A stretch of DNA of 64,000 nt from Akkermansia sp. GTDB lineage: Bacteria > Verrucomicrobiota > Verrucomicrobiia > Verrucomicrobiales > Akkermansiaceae. The translations under genes were made by a program, and so were the position numbers. The stretch lies in NCBI GenBank assembly GCA_017521405.1, contig JAFXCP010000011.1, positions 1 through 64,000 of the forward strand, read 5' to 3'. Of this stretch, positions 34,201-40,717 are shown piece by piece. The notes below the pieces were generated by a model. That model searched no databases. It was not told the DNA's origin and saw only the letters and a list, made by a program, of their open reading frames with translations. How positions within the stretch are numbered: position 1 is the first letter of the stretch; every line of letters begins with the position of its first letter.

Positions 34201-35472
34201 AGCATTGCCAAATGCATCCAGACTCTGACCGCTAAGAACAGAACCGGTCAGCTTCACCGTACCGCCCCACGTCTCAGCAAGAGAAACCCCGGAACCCAGA
34301 TTGTTCGCATTAGTCAAATCGTAAACACCTGCACCGGAAAGGCTTAAGGAAGCTCCATTTGCTGTGGTATCCAATCGAGTCGCAGCCAAAGTCACGTTCT
34401 GAGCCAGAGAAATCGCCGTATTCGCGCCCTGAATGTTTATCTTGCCACTGATGTTCACCGTATCATTAAGAACCAAAGTGGTACCTTCCGCCATGTTGAC
34501 ATTAGCAGCAGTGAGCTTAACATCCAACAAGAGAGAAGCACCCTCCAGCAGGCTCACATCTCCGGAGAAGGTCAAATGCCCATCATTGCCTTCGGTTTCG
34601 TAAAAACGATAACTTCCTCCAATAAAATCTGCAGCAGCCGCATTTTGCGGTCGATTAGAGACAATGGCATGCGGCTCTCCCTCGTTGTAGGAGAACACCA
34701 CTTTGGAATTCGCCGTGGGGCGAAGTCCGTTTACGGCACTTGCGCCATCCTCCTCCGTCCAGGAACTACTATTCCAATACGAATTGGAACTTCCTTCCCA
34801 ATAGTATGTGGGCAAGGAAGCGGGGGGCGTTACAGGCTCTCCGGATGCGGAGCTGACAGAAATGGTCATCACCGGGACATATGCCGTGCTTGCTACGGAT
34901 TTTTGTCCATTCAAAAACCCCCAATTCCCGGCGGCATCCGCCGAGAGGCTACCACCGGCTGCTGCCAATTGCGAACTGTAATATCTTCCGGAATCAATAG
35001 TAGTTTCCCCGCTCACCCAAGAATCCGAGACTGTGCTGTTACCATCCCAAATGTAAGCGTAGTAAGTATCCGCCGTATTCAATGTGATGGTATTAGAAGA
35101 AAAAGAGAACACAGCATCATTGCTGCCCTCTTCCTTGGTATACACATCCGAGAGCCCAAGGAAAATATTATTAGCATCGGTAATGTAAAGAACGCGACCT
35201 TCTGCAAAATCATAATTACCACCGCGCTCTTGCAGAGTAATAGCATTCAGCGTTACTTGCTCGGGCAATGCATCTCCCGTTACAGTAAAACGTTCCGGAG
35301 TAGACGTACCCAGCGTAAATACTACACCGGCATAACTACCACCTTGCGAGCCATTATACTCCGGAACGGTGCTAAGAAGCACCTCCGAAGCCATAGAGGA
35401 GGAAAAAGCAGTTACTGCTGCAAAACACGAGAAGAGAGCACAGCGGAGCACCTTAGGGAGATGTAATTTCAT
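31282..35472 (-). CDS. Autotransporter (type Va) with large beta-helical passenger
   Basis: A 1396-residue protein with a signal peptide (MKLHLPKVLRCALFSCFAAVTAFSSSMAS), a passenger of about 1070 residues rich in Ser, Thr, Gly, Asn and Leu strands (GTVKLTGSVLSG and SLTMGDAASITADSLSSTG types), and a C-terminal beta-barrel domain of about 280 residues starting near LPYLNAWINAEGDFAELD and ending in VGYRINF. The final aromatic residue is the outer-membrane insertion signal. Passenger fate (release or display) cannot be told. A G8 run lies in the coding strand near 33189-33196, within MGGDQ. The neighbours are surface-glycan genes. Its promoter contains the ATTTGAAATG motif also seen upstream of the nonulosonate cluster. 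Confidence 0.9.
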   Translation of the reverse strand: MKLHLPKVLRCALFSCFAAVTAFSSSMASEVLLSTVPEYNGSQGGSYAGVVFTLGTSTPERFTVTGDALPEQVTLNAITLQERGGNYDFAEGRVLYITDANNIFLGLSDVYTKEEGSNDAVFSFSSNTITLNTADTYYAYIWDGNSTVSDSWVSGETTIDSGRYYSSQLAAAGGSLSADAAGNWGFLNGQKSVASTAYVPVMTISVSSASGEPVTPPASLPTYYWEGSSNSYWNSSSWTEEDGASAVNGLRPTANSKVVFSYNEGEPHAIVSNRPQNAAAADFIGGSYRFYETEGNDGHLTFSGDVSLLEGASLLLDVKLTAANVNMAEGTTLVLNDTVNISGKINIQGANTAISLAQNVTLAATRLDTTANGASLSLSGAGVYDLTNANNLGSGVSLAETWGGTVKLTGSVLSGQSLDAFGNASSTVELCGVSGFLSTGSSVYESNLVLTNGENGVAFAIDNGNSGDTRTFNGSVSGEGTMKRSSYRGTKQTLIFNGDVSGWTGALVHAANSATSGSRKVETYVTFSGSSAINVSLSQTGQGEFHVTLDDSAMDSPATVTVSKDISATSLSVTEGTAVVLDGTTTVTTLTGAADSSINANGALTLNGDSTVASLTAVDLTLASTLQAGALALNGSLTMGDAASITADSLSSTGLDIALTLGTEKGSRDLITLAANASDITLTLNGQANGIISNDGTLRYDLQWNETGTVLSLVTSGTKNGYAGGVGSWADDTMWSGGETPAADGEAVFVTAADSSVSMGGDQTVGTLLVNTNADDLTQLNTTTLTDGSLTADSVSIESGKLVVDDTATLEVSRLEGSSAAVLGGTVSVTGNGGYYKGTYDDATVHMLGGTQTLAPSAGLSITGTGGMVILAMDSAAVVTPQVATQYRDIQKIDTDNVNVVLDRPAGVALNLLEASSMHGGSLEIQMSPEELASGAAELITGETLRLDGTTVYVTTGVPADSMVLENVPDTLGYATIDSVGALDVQFDSAAFAKYYSDVVAEDGVLKLVRNNSYVTNAVQVTTNNGAAGAALLQDAFNTLNPQGNAAEYADLASALTAVDNGAVSDTAAAALAGASTAALGMAVSNDLERQMRAIRNRTTTMGVDQTVWNEDLPYLNAWINAEGDFAELDAENSSTSGYEMTSWGGTVGFDVDITPEFCAGLALTAMYGDYKVQGPDRAEGDVNTYYVSAFARYAASAWTHTFVMTAGLADTDIKRTVQLGNASYTVQGDTTGFSFGAMYEVGRVIAMNEDASACFQPIFNVALRYVSMDGYAESGSDAALAVDSQDVTTVTAGLGARLQAVVGESVYNRSSILELRAMLKADAGDRSADSTVGLVNGNTTATVEGSESSVLGVELGAGLTIPMGMESGSIFMDVSAELRSGYTNANATVGYRINF

Positions 35473-35537
35473 AAACGTGAGAGATATAGGAGTTGCGAAA
35501 AGAAACGCCGCGAGGCATCTCCTGCGATACTCTGTCA

Positions 35538-35565
35538 GTCTAACATAGGACATTTGAAATGCAAG
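35538..35565 (-). promoter_or_regulatory. Promoter of the autotransporter gene, overlapped by the ATTTGAAATG motif
   Basis: On the minus strand TTGCAT (35560-35565), 16 bases, TAGACT (35538-35543). The 10-mer ATTTGAAATG (plus strand 35553-35562) overlaps the -35 box and spacer. Confidence 0.55.
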
Positions 35566-35669
35566 AAAAAAATAAGGAGCAATGACCTCCGCAGATTCAT
35601 GAAATGCAATGAAATCTACCTTTAATGCAGCAAAAGAAGAAAAAGTGCCAATTTGCCGCAAAAAAAACT

Positions 35670-35698
35670 TGCCTACGAAAGCATCCGCCGTTATAATC
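35670..35698 (+). promoter_or_regulatory. Promoter of tRNA-Asp
   Basis: TTGCCT (35670-35675), 17 bases, TATAAT (35693-35698), ending 18 bases before the tRNA. Confidence 0.75.
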
Positions 35699-35716
35699 CG
35701 CCCGTCCGCAGGACAC

Positions 35717-35791
35717 GGAGCGGTAGCTCAGTTTGGTTAGAGCGCAGCCCTGTCACGGCTGAGGTCGCGGGTTCGAGCCCCGTCCGCTTCG
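35717..35791 (+). tRNA. tRNA-Asp (GTC)
   Basis: A 75-base cloverleaf with acceptor GGAGCGG/CCGCTTC, D loop AGTTTGGTTA, anticodon loop CTGTCAC (GTC), T loop TTCGAGC, discriminator G. Confidence 0.95.
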
Positions 35792-35798
35792 TAAGAAG

Positions 35799-35832
35799 AA
35801 AGGCACCATCTCCTCCATAGGATGGTGCCTTT
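35799..35832. terminator. Bidirectional terminator between tRNA-Asp and the 35837 gene
   Basis: AAAGGCACCATC (35799-35810) pairs with GATGGTGCCTTT (35821-35832), a 12-bp perfect stem bounded by A and T runs, so it can work on both strands. Confidence 0.8.
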
Positions 35833-35836
35833 CAGT

Positions 35837-37141
35837 TTACTTTTTGCGTTTCTTGTAGCAAAATCGGAATTTACCGGCAAAGACCATCTGGCGGCAGCCA
35901 ATTTTCTCTACCTTTCGGAAAAACCCCTGAGCACTATCCCGAGCCGCGCGCCGGCGAATAAGCTGAACATCGGCAGGTGATTCTGCCCATTGCTCCAGAA
36001 CAGGTAGGGCAAGGAACTTAAATCCTGCATGGAAACCATAGTAACGAGGGTGATGCACTAAATCGGGCACCGTCAGCCCCCCGTTCTCCGGCAGAGCTGA
36101 AAGCGGAGAAGTTAAGGGCAATTCGGGCTTCGTATCCGCATCAAGAACGCAGGGATAGACCAACTGGGAGGAGGGAGCCGCATTCACCACACGCAAAGTA
36201 GCCTCTCCCGTTCCGCAAAAGGAAAGCGGAGAAATGCCGGCAGATTCCGCAGCGAGGGAAACAGCTTTTAGCTCTGTGTCCATCGCTTCATCCACATGAG
36301 CCACAGGGCGCGCATTGATTAACTCCAGAGAATTATCATTATAATACGTCTCCGCCAGGCGCACAGCCTCCGGATGCCTGTCATTGATATGGATGCAGTT
36401 CCCCCCCATAAAGAGGCGGCGAACCTCCTCTTTGGCTGTGCGAGCCGTATCCGTGGAATCATCGCACACAAACACATAAGCGCGGAGGGGAGCAACACCT
36501 ATGCTGCATTGAGCATGGCGACGGCTACCGGCAAAGCTATCATCCGCATTACCAATCCAGAGCGGTCGATCCCAGAAAGTGCCATAGGAGATTTTCTTGA
36601 TGTTGGCATAACCATCTGCGGAAAGAGCCACCGGTTTTTTATAGTATAGCATCCCGTGCTTGCGAAGAATAGCTTCCACATCCCCATCGTGTACGGAATC
36701 CACACGGGAATGAAGATTAACCACATGGGCCGAGGGCTGCAGGCGCACATACTCAATCGCCGTATAATCCGCATACAAGCGGTCCAAACCATGGTCCAGA
36801 AACCATTGAAAATGGTAATCCACGGATTCCTGCACCTCATGCACCTCTACCTCCTGCCCATAAAGCGCAGCACATGCCAATTCGACTGCACCATCCACTA
36901 CCTCGCCATTACGTCCCATGGTGATGACACCGGCAGACACCCCTTCTTCCTGCACATGCCGGCACACGCTTAAAAATTCCTGCCATGCAGGCTCTCCTTC
37001 CTCTTCGGGGGAAAGAATGGCATGCTGGGCTAAAAACATCTCCTTGTAAAAAGTAGACTTGCTATCCCGGTGTGCAGCACAGGCGTACTTCATCACCAAA
37101 TCAAACCGAGTGCTATTCAATAAAAGTTGCAGGGCGTTCAT
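35837..37141 (-). CDS. Unrecognised cytoplasmic protein next to surface-glycan genes
   Basis: A 434-residue protein without signal peptide or TM segment. The N-terminal part reads RFDLVMKYACAAHRDSKSTFYKEMFLAQHAIL. A later stretch, VVDGAVELACAALYGQEVEVHEV followed by DYHFQWFLDHGLDRLYADYTAIEYVRL, recalls a group of polysaccharide-locus proteins carrying a ParB/sulfiredoxin-like DGAHR motif, here changed to DGAVE. The C-terminal half resembles no family I know and ends in a basic tail (KFRFCYKKRKK). It lies in the surface-polysaccharide region but is not clearly part of the nonulosonate pathway. ATG 37141 was taken because the next in-frame candidate is only a TTG. Confidence 0.6.
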   Translation of the reverse strand: MNALQLLLNSTRFDLVMKYACAAHRDSKSTFYKEMFLAQHAILSPEEEGEPAWQEFLSVCRHVQEEGVSAGVITMGRNGEVVDGAVELACAALYGQEVEVHEVQESVDYHFQWFLDHGLDRLYADYTAIEYVRLQPSAHVVNLHSRVDSVHDGDVEAILRKHGMLYYKKPVALSADGYANIKKISYGTFWDRPLWIGNADDSFAGSRRHAQCSIGVAPLRAYVFVCDDSTDTARTAKEEVRRLFMGGNCIHINDRHPEAVRLAETYYNDNSLELINARPVAHVDEAMDTELKAVSLAAESAGISPLSFCGTGEATLRVVNAAPSSQLVYPCVLDADTKPELPLTSPLSALPENGGLTVPDLVHHPRYYGFHAGFKFLALPVLEQWAESPADVQLIRRRAARDSAQGFFRKVEKIGCRQMVFAGKFRFCYKKRKK

Positions 37142-37157
37142 GGACCACAATTCGTTA

Positions 37158-37191
37158 GAGTACGTTCTGCATTATACCGCAAAACGTACTC
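37158..37191 (-). promoter_or_regulatory. -10 box inside an inverted repeat upstream of the 37141 gene
   Basis: GAGTACGTT (37158-37166) and AACGTACTC (37183-37191) are perfect inverted repeats flanking a consensus TATAAT on the minus strand (37171-37176). No good -35 box is seen. The arrangement suggests an operator over the promoter. Confidence 0.5.
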
Positions 37192-37232
37192 ATTGCGAGT
37201 TTTTTTATTTATCATCCCTCACATTCCGGGAA

Positions 37233-38159
37233 TTATTCCAGAAAATCCAGGTTCATAGGCGTACCAAAGGGTAAATCCTGCTTTACCATCCTCCCCATGA
37301 TGGTCTCGTAATGGCGAGGATGCAAGCCATTCGAAGGACGTATCGAGCGAACATTCTCCGGGCTAATCGTTTCCCCCTTCCGTATATCCTTCACCACATA
37401 AAGAGAGCGCGCAAATCGGCGATTTTTCTCATTCACTTGGTAGGAAACACCGCCCAAAGCCTTCTCCGTCTCTCGAACAGCCTTCACCATTTCCGCAAAC
37501 TCCTGCGGATTTAATGAGAAACCGCAATCCGCCCCACCAAGTGCCCGATCCAAGGTGAAATGCTTTTCGATTACCCTTGCGCCTAATGCAACAGCGGTCA
37601 CAGGAGGAATCAAACTCATGGAATGGTCCGACAAGCCTATCTTTACCCCTTGGGGACCGAACCGCTCCATCATATCCCGTATGGTGAGCAAATTCATATC
37701 CTCCAGCTTGGCGGGATAAGCAGAGGTGCATTTCAACAGCGTCACATCCGTTCCGGAATAAGAATACCCTGCCTTTTCAAAGAGTCGCAGAGAGGGGGTA
37801 TTTGTTACCTTTACCCAAGCGAGGAGAGGTTCCCCAGGCATCTGAGCCATAGCGAGTTTCAATATTCTCTCCCCCAGTTTCTTCCCTCGAAAATCTGCGT
37901 GAATGCTGATACTCGTAATCCAGCCACCTTCCTCCTTGAGAAAACGCACCTGAGCCACAAACTCCCCTGATTCCGATTCGATGATAAAAAAGTGAAGATT
38001 GGTATTGGCAAGTGCTTCTCGAAACCATCTCAAATGAGAATCCCACGCAATCGGGCGATTCTGAATAGAACAGGCACGCACAACAGGGTCATTCGACAGA
38101 TGGTATACTTTTTCTGCATCCTCCAATGCAGCAGGTCTTATCAACAGCGTCTCAGCCAC
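37233..38159 (-). CDS. GNAT acetyltransferase fused to C-terminal half of a pseudaminic acid synthase (probably a deletion fusion)
   Basis: A 308-residue protein. Residues 1-138 are a GNAT acetyltransferase (TLLIRPAALEDAEKVYHLSNDP, then SISIHADFRGKKLGERILKLA as acetyl-CoA-binding motif), like PseH. At about 139 it changes to TLLKCTSAYPAKLEDMNL, an internal sequence of PseI/NeuB synthases, and continues through KIGLSDHS, VIEKHFTLDR and a SAF domain (RSLYVVKDIRKGETISPENVRSIRP). The first half of the synthase barrel, with the NHNG and KFQ region, is missing. Synthase activity should be lost, while the acetyltransferase may still work. A GTG start at 38159 was chosen because an AAGGAGG lies 7 bases before it. 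Confidence 0.75.
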   Translation of the reverse strand: MAETLLIRPAALEDAEKVYHLSNDPVVRACSIQNRPIAWDSHLRWFREALANTNLHFFIIESESGEFVAQVRFLKEEGGWITSISIHADFRGKKLGERILKLAMAQMPGEPLLAWVKVTNTPSLRLFEKAGYSYSGTDVTLLKCTSAYPAKLEDMNLLTIRDMMERFGPQGVKIGLSDHSMSLIPPVTAVALGARVIEKHFTLDRALGGADCGFSLNPQEFAEMVKAVRETEKALGGVSYQVNEKNRRFARSLYVVKDIRKGETISPENVRSIRPSNGLHPRHYETIMGRMVKQDLPFGTPMNLDFLE

Positions 38160-38166
38160 AGGCAAT

Positions 38167-38173
38167 CCTCCTT
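38167..38173 (-). promoter_or_regulatory. Strong ribosome binding site of the GNAT fusion gene
   Basis: AAGGAGG on the minus strand, 7 bases before the GTG at 38159. Such strong sites are rare in this window and it decides the start. Confidence 0.65.
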
Positions 38174-38352
38174 AAAATCATTCAGATCCGTTTTGCTATT
38201 TTTATTCGTTTCCACAGTTTTCATATAAGCGATCTCGATTTAGCACAGGGACTTAGCAGCGTTCCATCTTTACGGCAGAGGTCCCGCACTACTGCACCCA
38301 CCTCGGCACCCAAAGAAAAACGAGCCGAATGCTCATTCGAGCTTATATGGGT

Positions 38353-38375
38353 ATATCGTATTTCAAATGTGATAT
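38353..38375. promoter_or_regulatory. 23-bp imperfect dyad, possible operator 1
   Basis: ATATC-GT-ATTT-C-AAAT-GT-GATAT is symmetrical except at two positions per arm. It shares its ATTT/AAAT core with the perfect dyad at 38500-38518. Confidence 0.5.
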
Positions 38376-38499
38376 ACATTGTATGTATTTATTATGAAAG
38401 AGTTGTATTTGAAATGTATGAGGCAAGGTGACTTTGTGTACCTCAATACTGGATTTGCTGAGTTCTCAAAAGAAATGATTTAGACAAAAAAAGCTGGAC
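38376..38499. other. AT-rich leader with a third copy of the ATTTGAAATG motif
   Basis: Part of a 480-base gap between the divergent fusion gene and the DUF115 gene. It holds ATTTGAAATG at 38407-38416 and is much more AT-rich than the coding regions. No gene is seen in 38174-38642. Confidence 0.5.
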
Positions 38500-38518
38500 A
38501 TCGCATTTGAAATGCGAT
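38500..38518. promoter_or_regulatory. 19-bp perfect dyad, possible operator 2
   Basis: ATCGCATTT-G-AAATGCGAT is a perfect palindrome around one base and contains the ATTTGAAATG motif (38505-38514). It lies about 125 bases before the DUF115 gene. Confidence 0.55.
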
Positions 38519-38642
38519 ATACACTCAGAGAGGAGAAACAGTGTTTATCCGCTCATTTCGGTTCAACCGAAGCAGGATTACAAAGGATCGCTTAAAAGGG
38601 AAAAATTCTTGCAATACGCAATACAATTAACTTCATTTTCAA

Positions 38643-39476
38643 ATGGAACGAAAATTCATGGGCTGGAGAGCCAGCGGCCACGTTAAAACATTTTATGTAT
38701 TCTGGATAGGCATCTTCCGGAAGATTAAGAGGGAATCCAGTATCCATTCAGAGATAGAGAGAATTAAGAATGCGTATTTACCCGCCATGGTTACGCATCC
38801 GGAGGTGTTTGGCAAATACAAGGGCTGTTATGAGGGAAAAGAAATTGTCGTCATCGGCTCAGGTCCCAGTCTGGATAAGTATACTCCCATTCCCGGAGCG
38901 ATTCACATAGGAGTAAATCGCTCCTTTATGAGTGAGCATGTACCACTGGATTACCTGTTCATGATAGACGGTTCTCCACACATGGACGAACAGGAAATGA
39001 TTGATTATAGACCGGGAAAATGCAAAAAATTGTTTGGTTTTCATCCTACGGACAAAAGAATTAGCGAAACGCTTCTCAAGGCATGTAATGCGGAGAGATT
39101 TTACATTGATTTGGTTTCCCCGTTCAACAAAACAAAACGCATTCCGGCAGATTTAGCTCACCAGCCGATGATGGTTTCCGCATCCGTAATTGCCACCGCA
39201 GTGCAATTTGCTCTATGGTGCCACCCAAAGCGTATATATGTGGTAGGGTGCGATTGTTCCAATAACGGCTACCATACCGGAGATCACACGGATGTTTGGC
39301 AGTATCTCTATTTGAACGATTTAGTACCGGAATGGGTACGACTCGCGCAGTTTGCTAAAGAAATATATCCGGACATTGAAATGATTTCCATCAATCCTGT
39401 GGCTCTGAGGGGACTATTTGATAAAGATATGGAAATGGAAAACGGAGTACTAACAGAACTTCAGCCGGTAAAGTAA
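38643..39476 (+). CDS. DUF115/Maf-like protein, candidate nonulosonate transferase
   Basis: A 277-residue protein. After an N-terminal helical region it has a Rossmann-like start GKEIVVIGSGPSLDKYTPIPGAIHIGVNRSF (about 65-95), then DYLFMIDGSP, and a later PKRIYVVGCDCSNNGYHTGDH. This GxGPSL...D pattern is typical of the DUF115/MptE-like fold, which includes the Maf proteins of Campylobacter, Helicobacter and Aeromonas that add pseudaminic or legionaminic acid to proteins; GT42 sialyltransferases look similar. It is the first gene of the nonulosonate run, so it is a good candidate for the transferase. The family call is moderate and the acceptor is unknown. Confidence 0.6.
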   Translation: MERKFMGWRASGHVKTFYVFWIGIFRKIKRESSIHSEIERIKNAYLPAMVTHPEVFGKYKGCYEGKEIVVIGSGPSLDKYTPIPGAIHIGVNRSFMSEHVPLDYLFMIDGSPHMDEQEMIDYRPGKCKKLFGFHPTDKRISETLLKACNAERFYIDLVSPFNKTKRIPADLAHQPMMVSASVIATAVQFALWCHPKRIYVVGCDCSNNGYHTGDHTDVWQYLYLNDLVPEWVRLAQFAKEIYPDIEMISINPVALRGLFDKDMEMENGVLTELQPVK

Positions 39477-39522
39477 TCATCAACCATACAATCCACAAAT
39501 CATCCACCCACACTCACTCAAT

Positions 39523-40626
39523 ATGAAATACTGTAAAAAATGCGTAATTCCGGATACTCGCCCCGGAATTACCTTCGATGAAAACGGAGTATGCTCGGCG
39601 TGTCAAGCCTATGCAAACCGAACTCTTGTGGACTACAAACAACGCTATAAAGAGTTGGAAGCCATCTGTGATAAGTACCGCCATATGAACGGTGAGAACG
39701 GATATGACTGCATGATTGCCGTTTCCGGTGGCAAAGACAGTCATTTTCAAGTTTATGTGATGAAGGAGCTCATGGGGATGAATCCCCTGCTTGTTTCTGT
39801 GGAAGACAACTTCCCGATGACTGAGGCAGGACGCCATAATCTCAAAAATATTTCGGAGGCTTTCGGGTGTGATTTAATCACGATTAAGCCCAATATAAGG
39901 GCGGAGAAAATCATCATGCGAAAAACATTTGAGAAGTACGGCAAGCCCACGTACTTTATCGACAGGTACATCTATACCTACCCTTTGCACATGGCACTGA
40001 AATTCAACACACCTTTGTTGGTGTACGGAGAGAATGTAAGCTATGAATATGGTGGGAATGGCGCAGTGGAGACATATTCTGCCCGAGACCAAATTTCCAA
40101 CGGAGTGGGAAGCGGCATACCCACCGAAGAGCTATTGGGAGATGGCGTGAGCATGAAAGATTTGAACTTTTTTGAACCACCATCGCAAGAGGATATCGCC
40201 AAACTGGACCCTATCTACCTGAGTTACTTTGTTGAATGGAATAGCTTTAAGAATTACGAAATTGCTAAGCGCTGGGGATTCCACGACCTCACACACGAAT
40301 GGATTCGCACCCACCACGTAGAGCAAATGGACCAAGTAGAAAGCCCTGCCTATCTGGTTCACTCATGGATGAAGTATCCCAAGTTTGGGCACGCCTCCGC
40401 CACAGATTACGCAAGTCGTATGATACGTTACGGTTTGCTGACCCGAGAGGAAGCATTCCGGCTTGTCAAGAAGCACGATCATGCACTTGACCCTCGTTGC
40501 GTTAGGGAATTCTGTGATTTCCTGGGCTATTCTGAACACCAATTCTGGAGCATTATAGACTCTCATTATAATTCGGAACTTTTCGAAAAGGATTGCATGG
40601 AACGTTGGGTCTTGAAGCAAGAGTAA
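39523..40626 (+). CDS. N-acetyl sugar amidotransferase (PseA/PtmG/WbpG family)
   Basis: A 367-residue PP-loop enzyme. The ATP pyrophosphatase motif is AVSGGKDS (about 65-72). The N-terminal zinc-type cysteines are in YCKKCVIPDTRPGITFDENGVCSAC. Homologues convert an N-acetyl group into acetamidino on pseudaminic acid (PseA), on legionaminic acid (PtmG) or on O-antigen sugars (WbpG). Beside the legionaminic genes, a 5-acetamidino-legionaminic acid product is the most likely role. WbpG-type enzymes usually work with HisH- and HisF-like partners that supply ammonia; no such genes are in this window. Confidence 0.85.
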   Translation: MKYCKKCVIPDTRPGITFDENGVCSACQAYANRTLVDYKQRYKELEAICDKYRHMNGENGYDCMIAVSGGKDSHFQVYVMKELMGMNPLLVSVEDNFPMTEAGRHNLKNISEAFGCDLITIKPNIRAEKIIMRKTFEKYGKPTYFIDRYIYTYPLHMALKFNTPLLVYGENVSYEYGGNGAVETYSARDQISNGVGSGIPTEELLGDGVSMKDLNFFEPPSQEDIAKLDPIYLSYFVEWNSFKNYEIAKRWGFHDLTHEWIRTHHVEQMDQVESPAYLVHSWMKYPKFGHASATDYASRMIRYGLLTREEAFRLVKKHDHALDPRCVREFCDFLGYSEHQFWSIIDSHYNSELFEKDCMERWVLKQE

Positions 40627-40717
40627 AGAAGCCCCTAAGTTACATAAGGTACTACCATCCTCGGAAAGGGAGAGTTTTCCTGATGCAAGAGTTTCCATCT
40701 GGCAAACGAACATCTAT

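Noticed and set aside
32917-35466. Plus-strand frames opposite the autotransporter gene (422 and 296 codons).
   Set aside because: The minus-strand gene has signal peptide, passenger and barrel; the plus frames are unstructured Gly/Arg/Ile-rich sequence.
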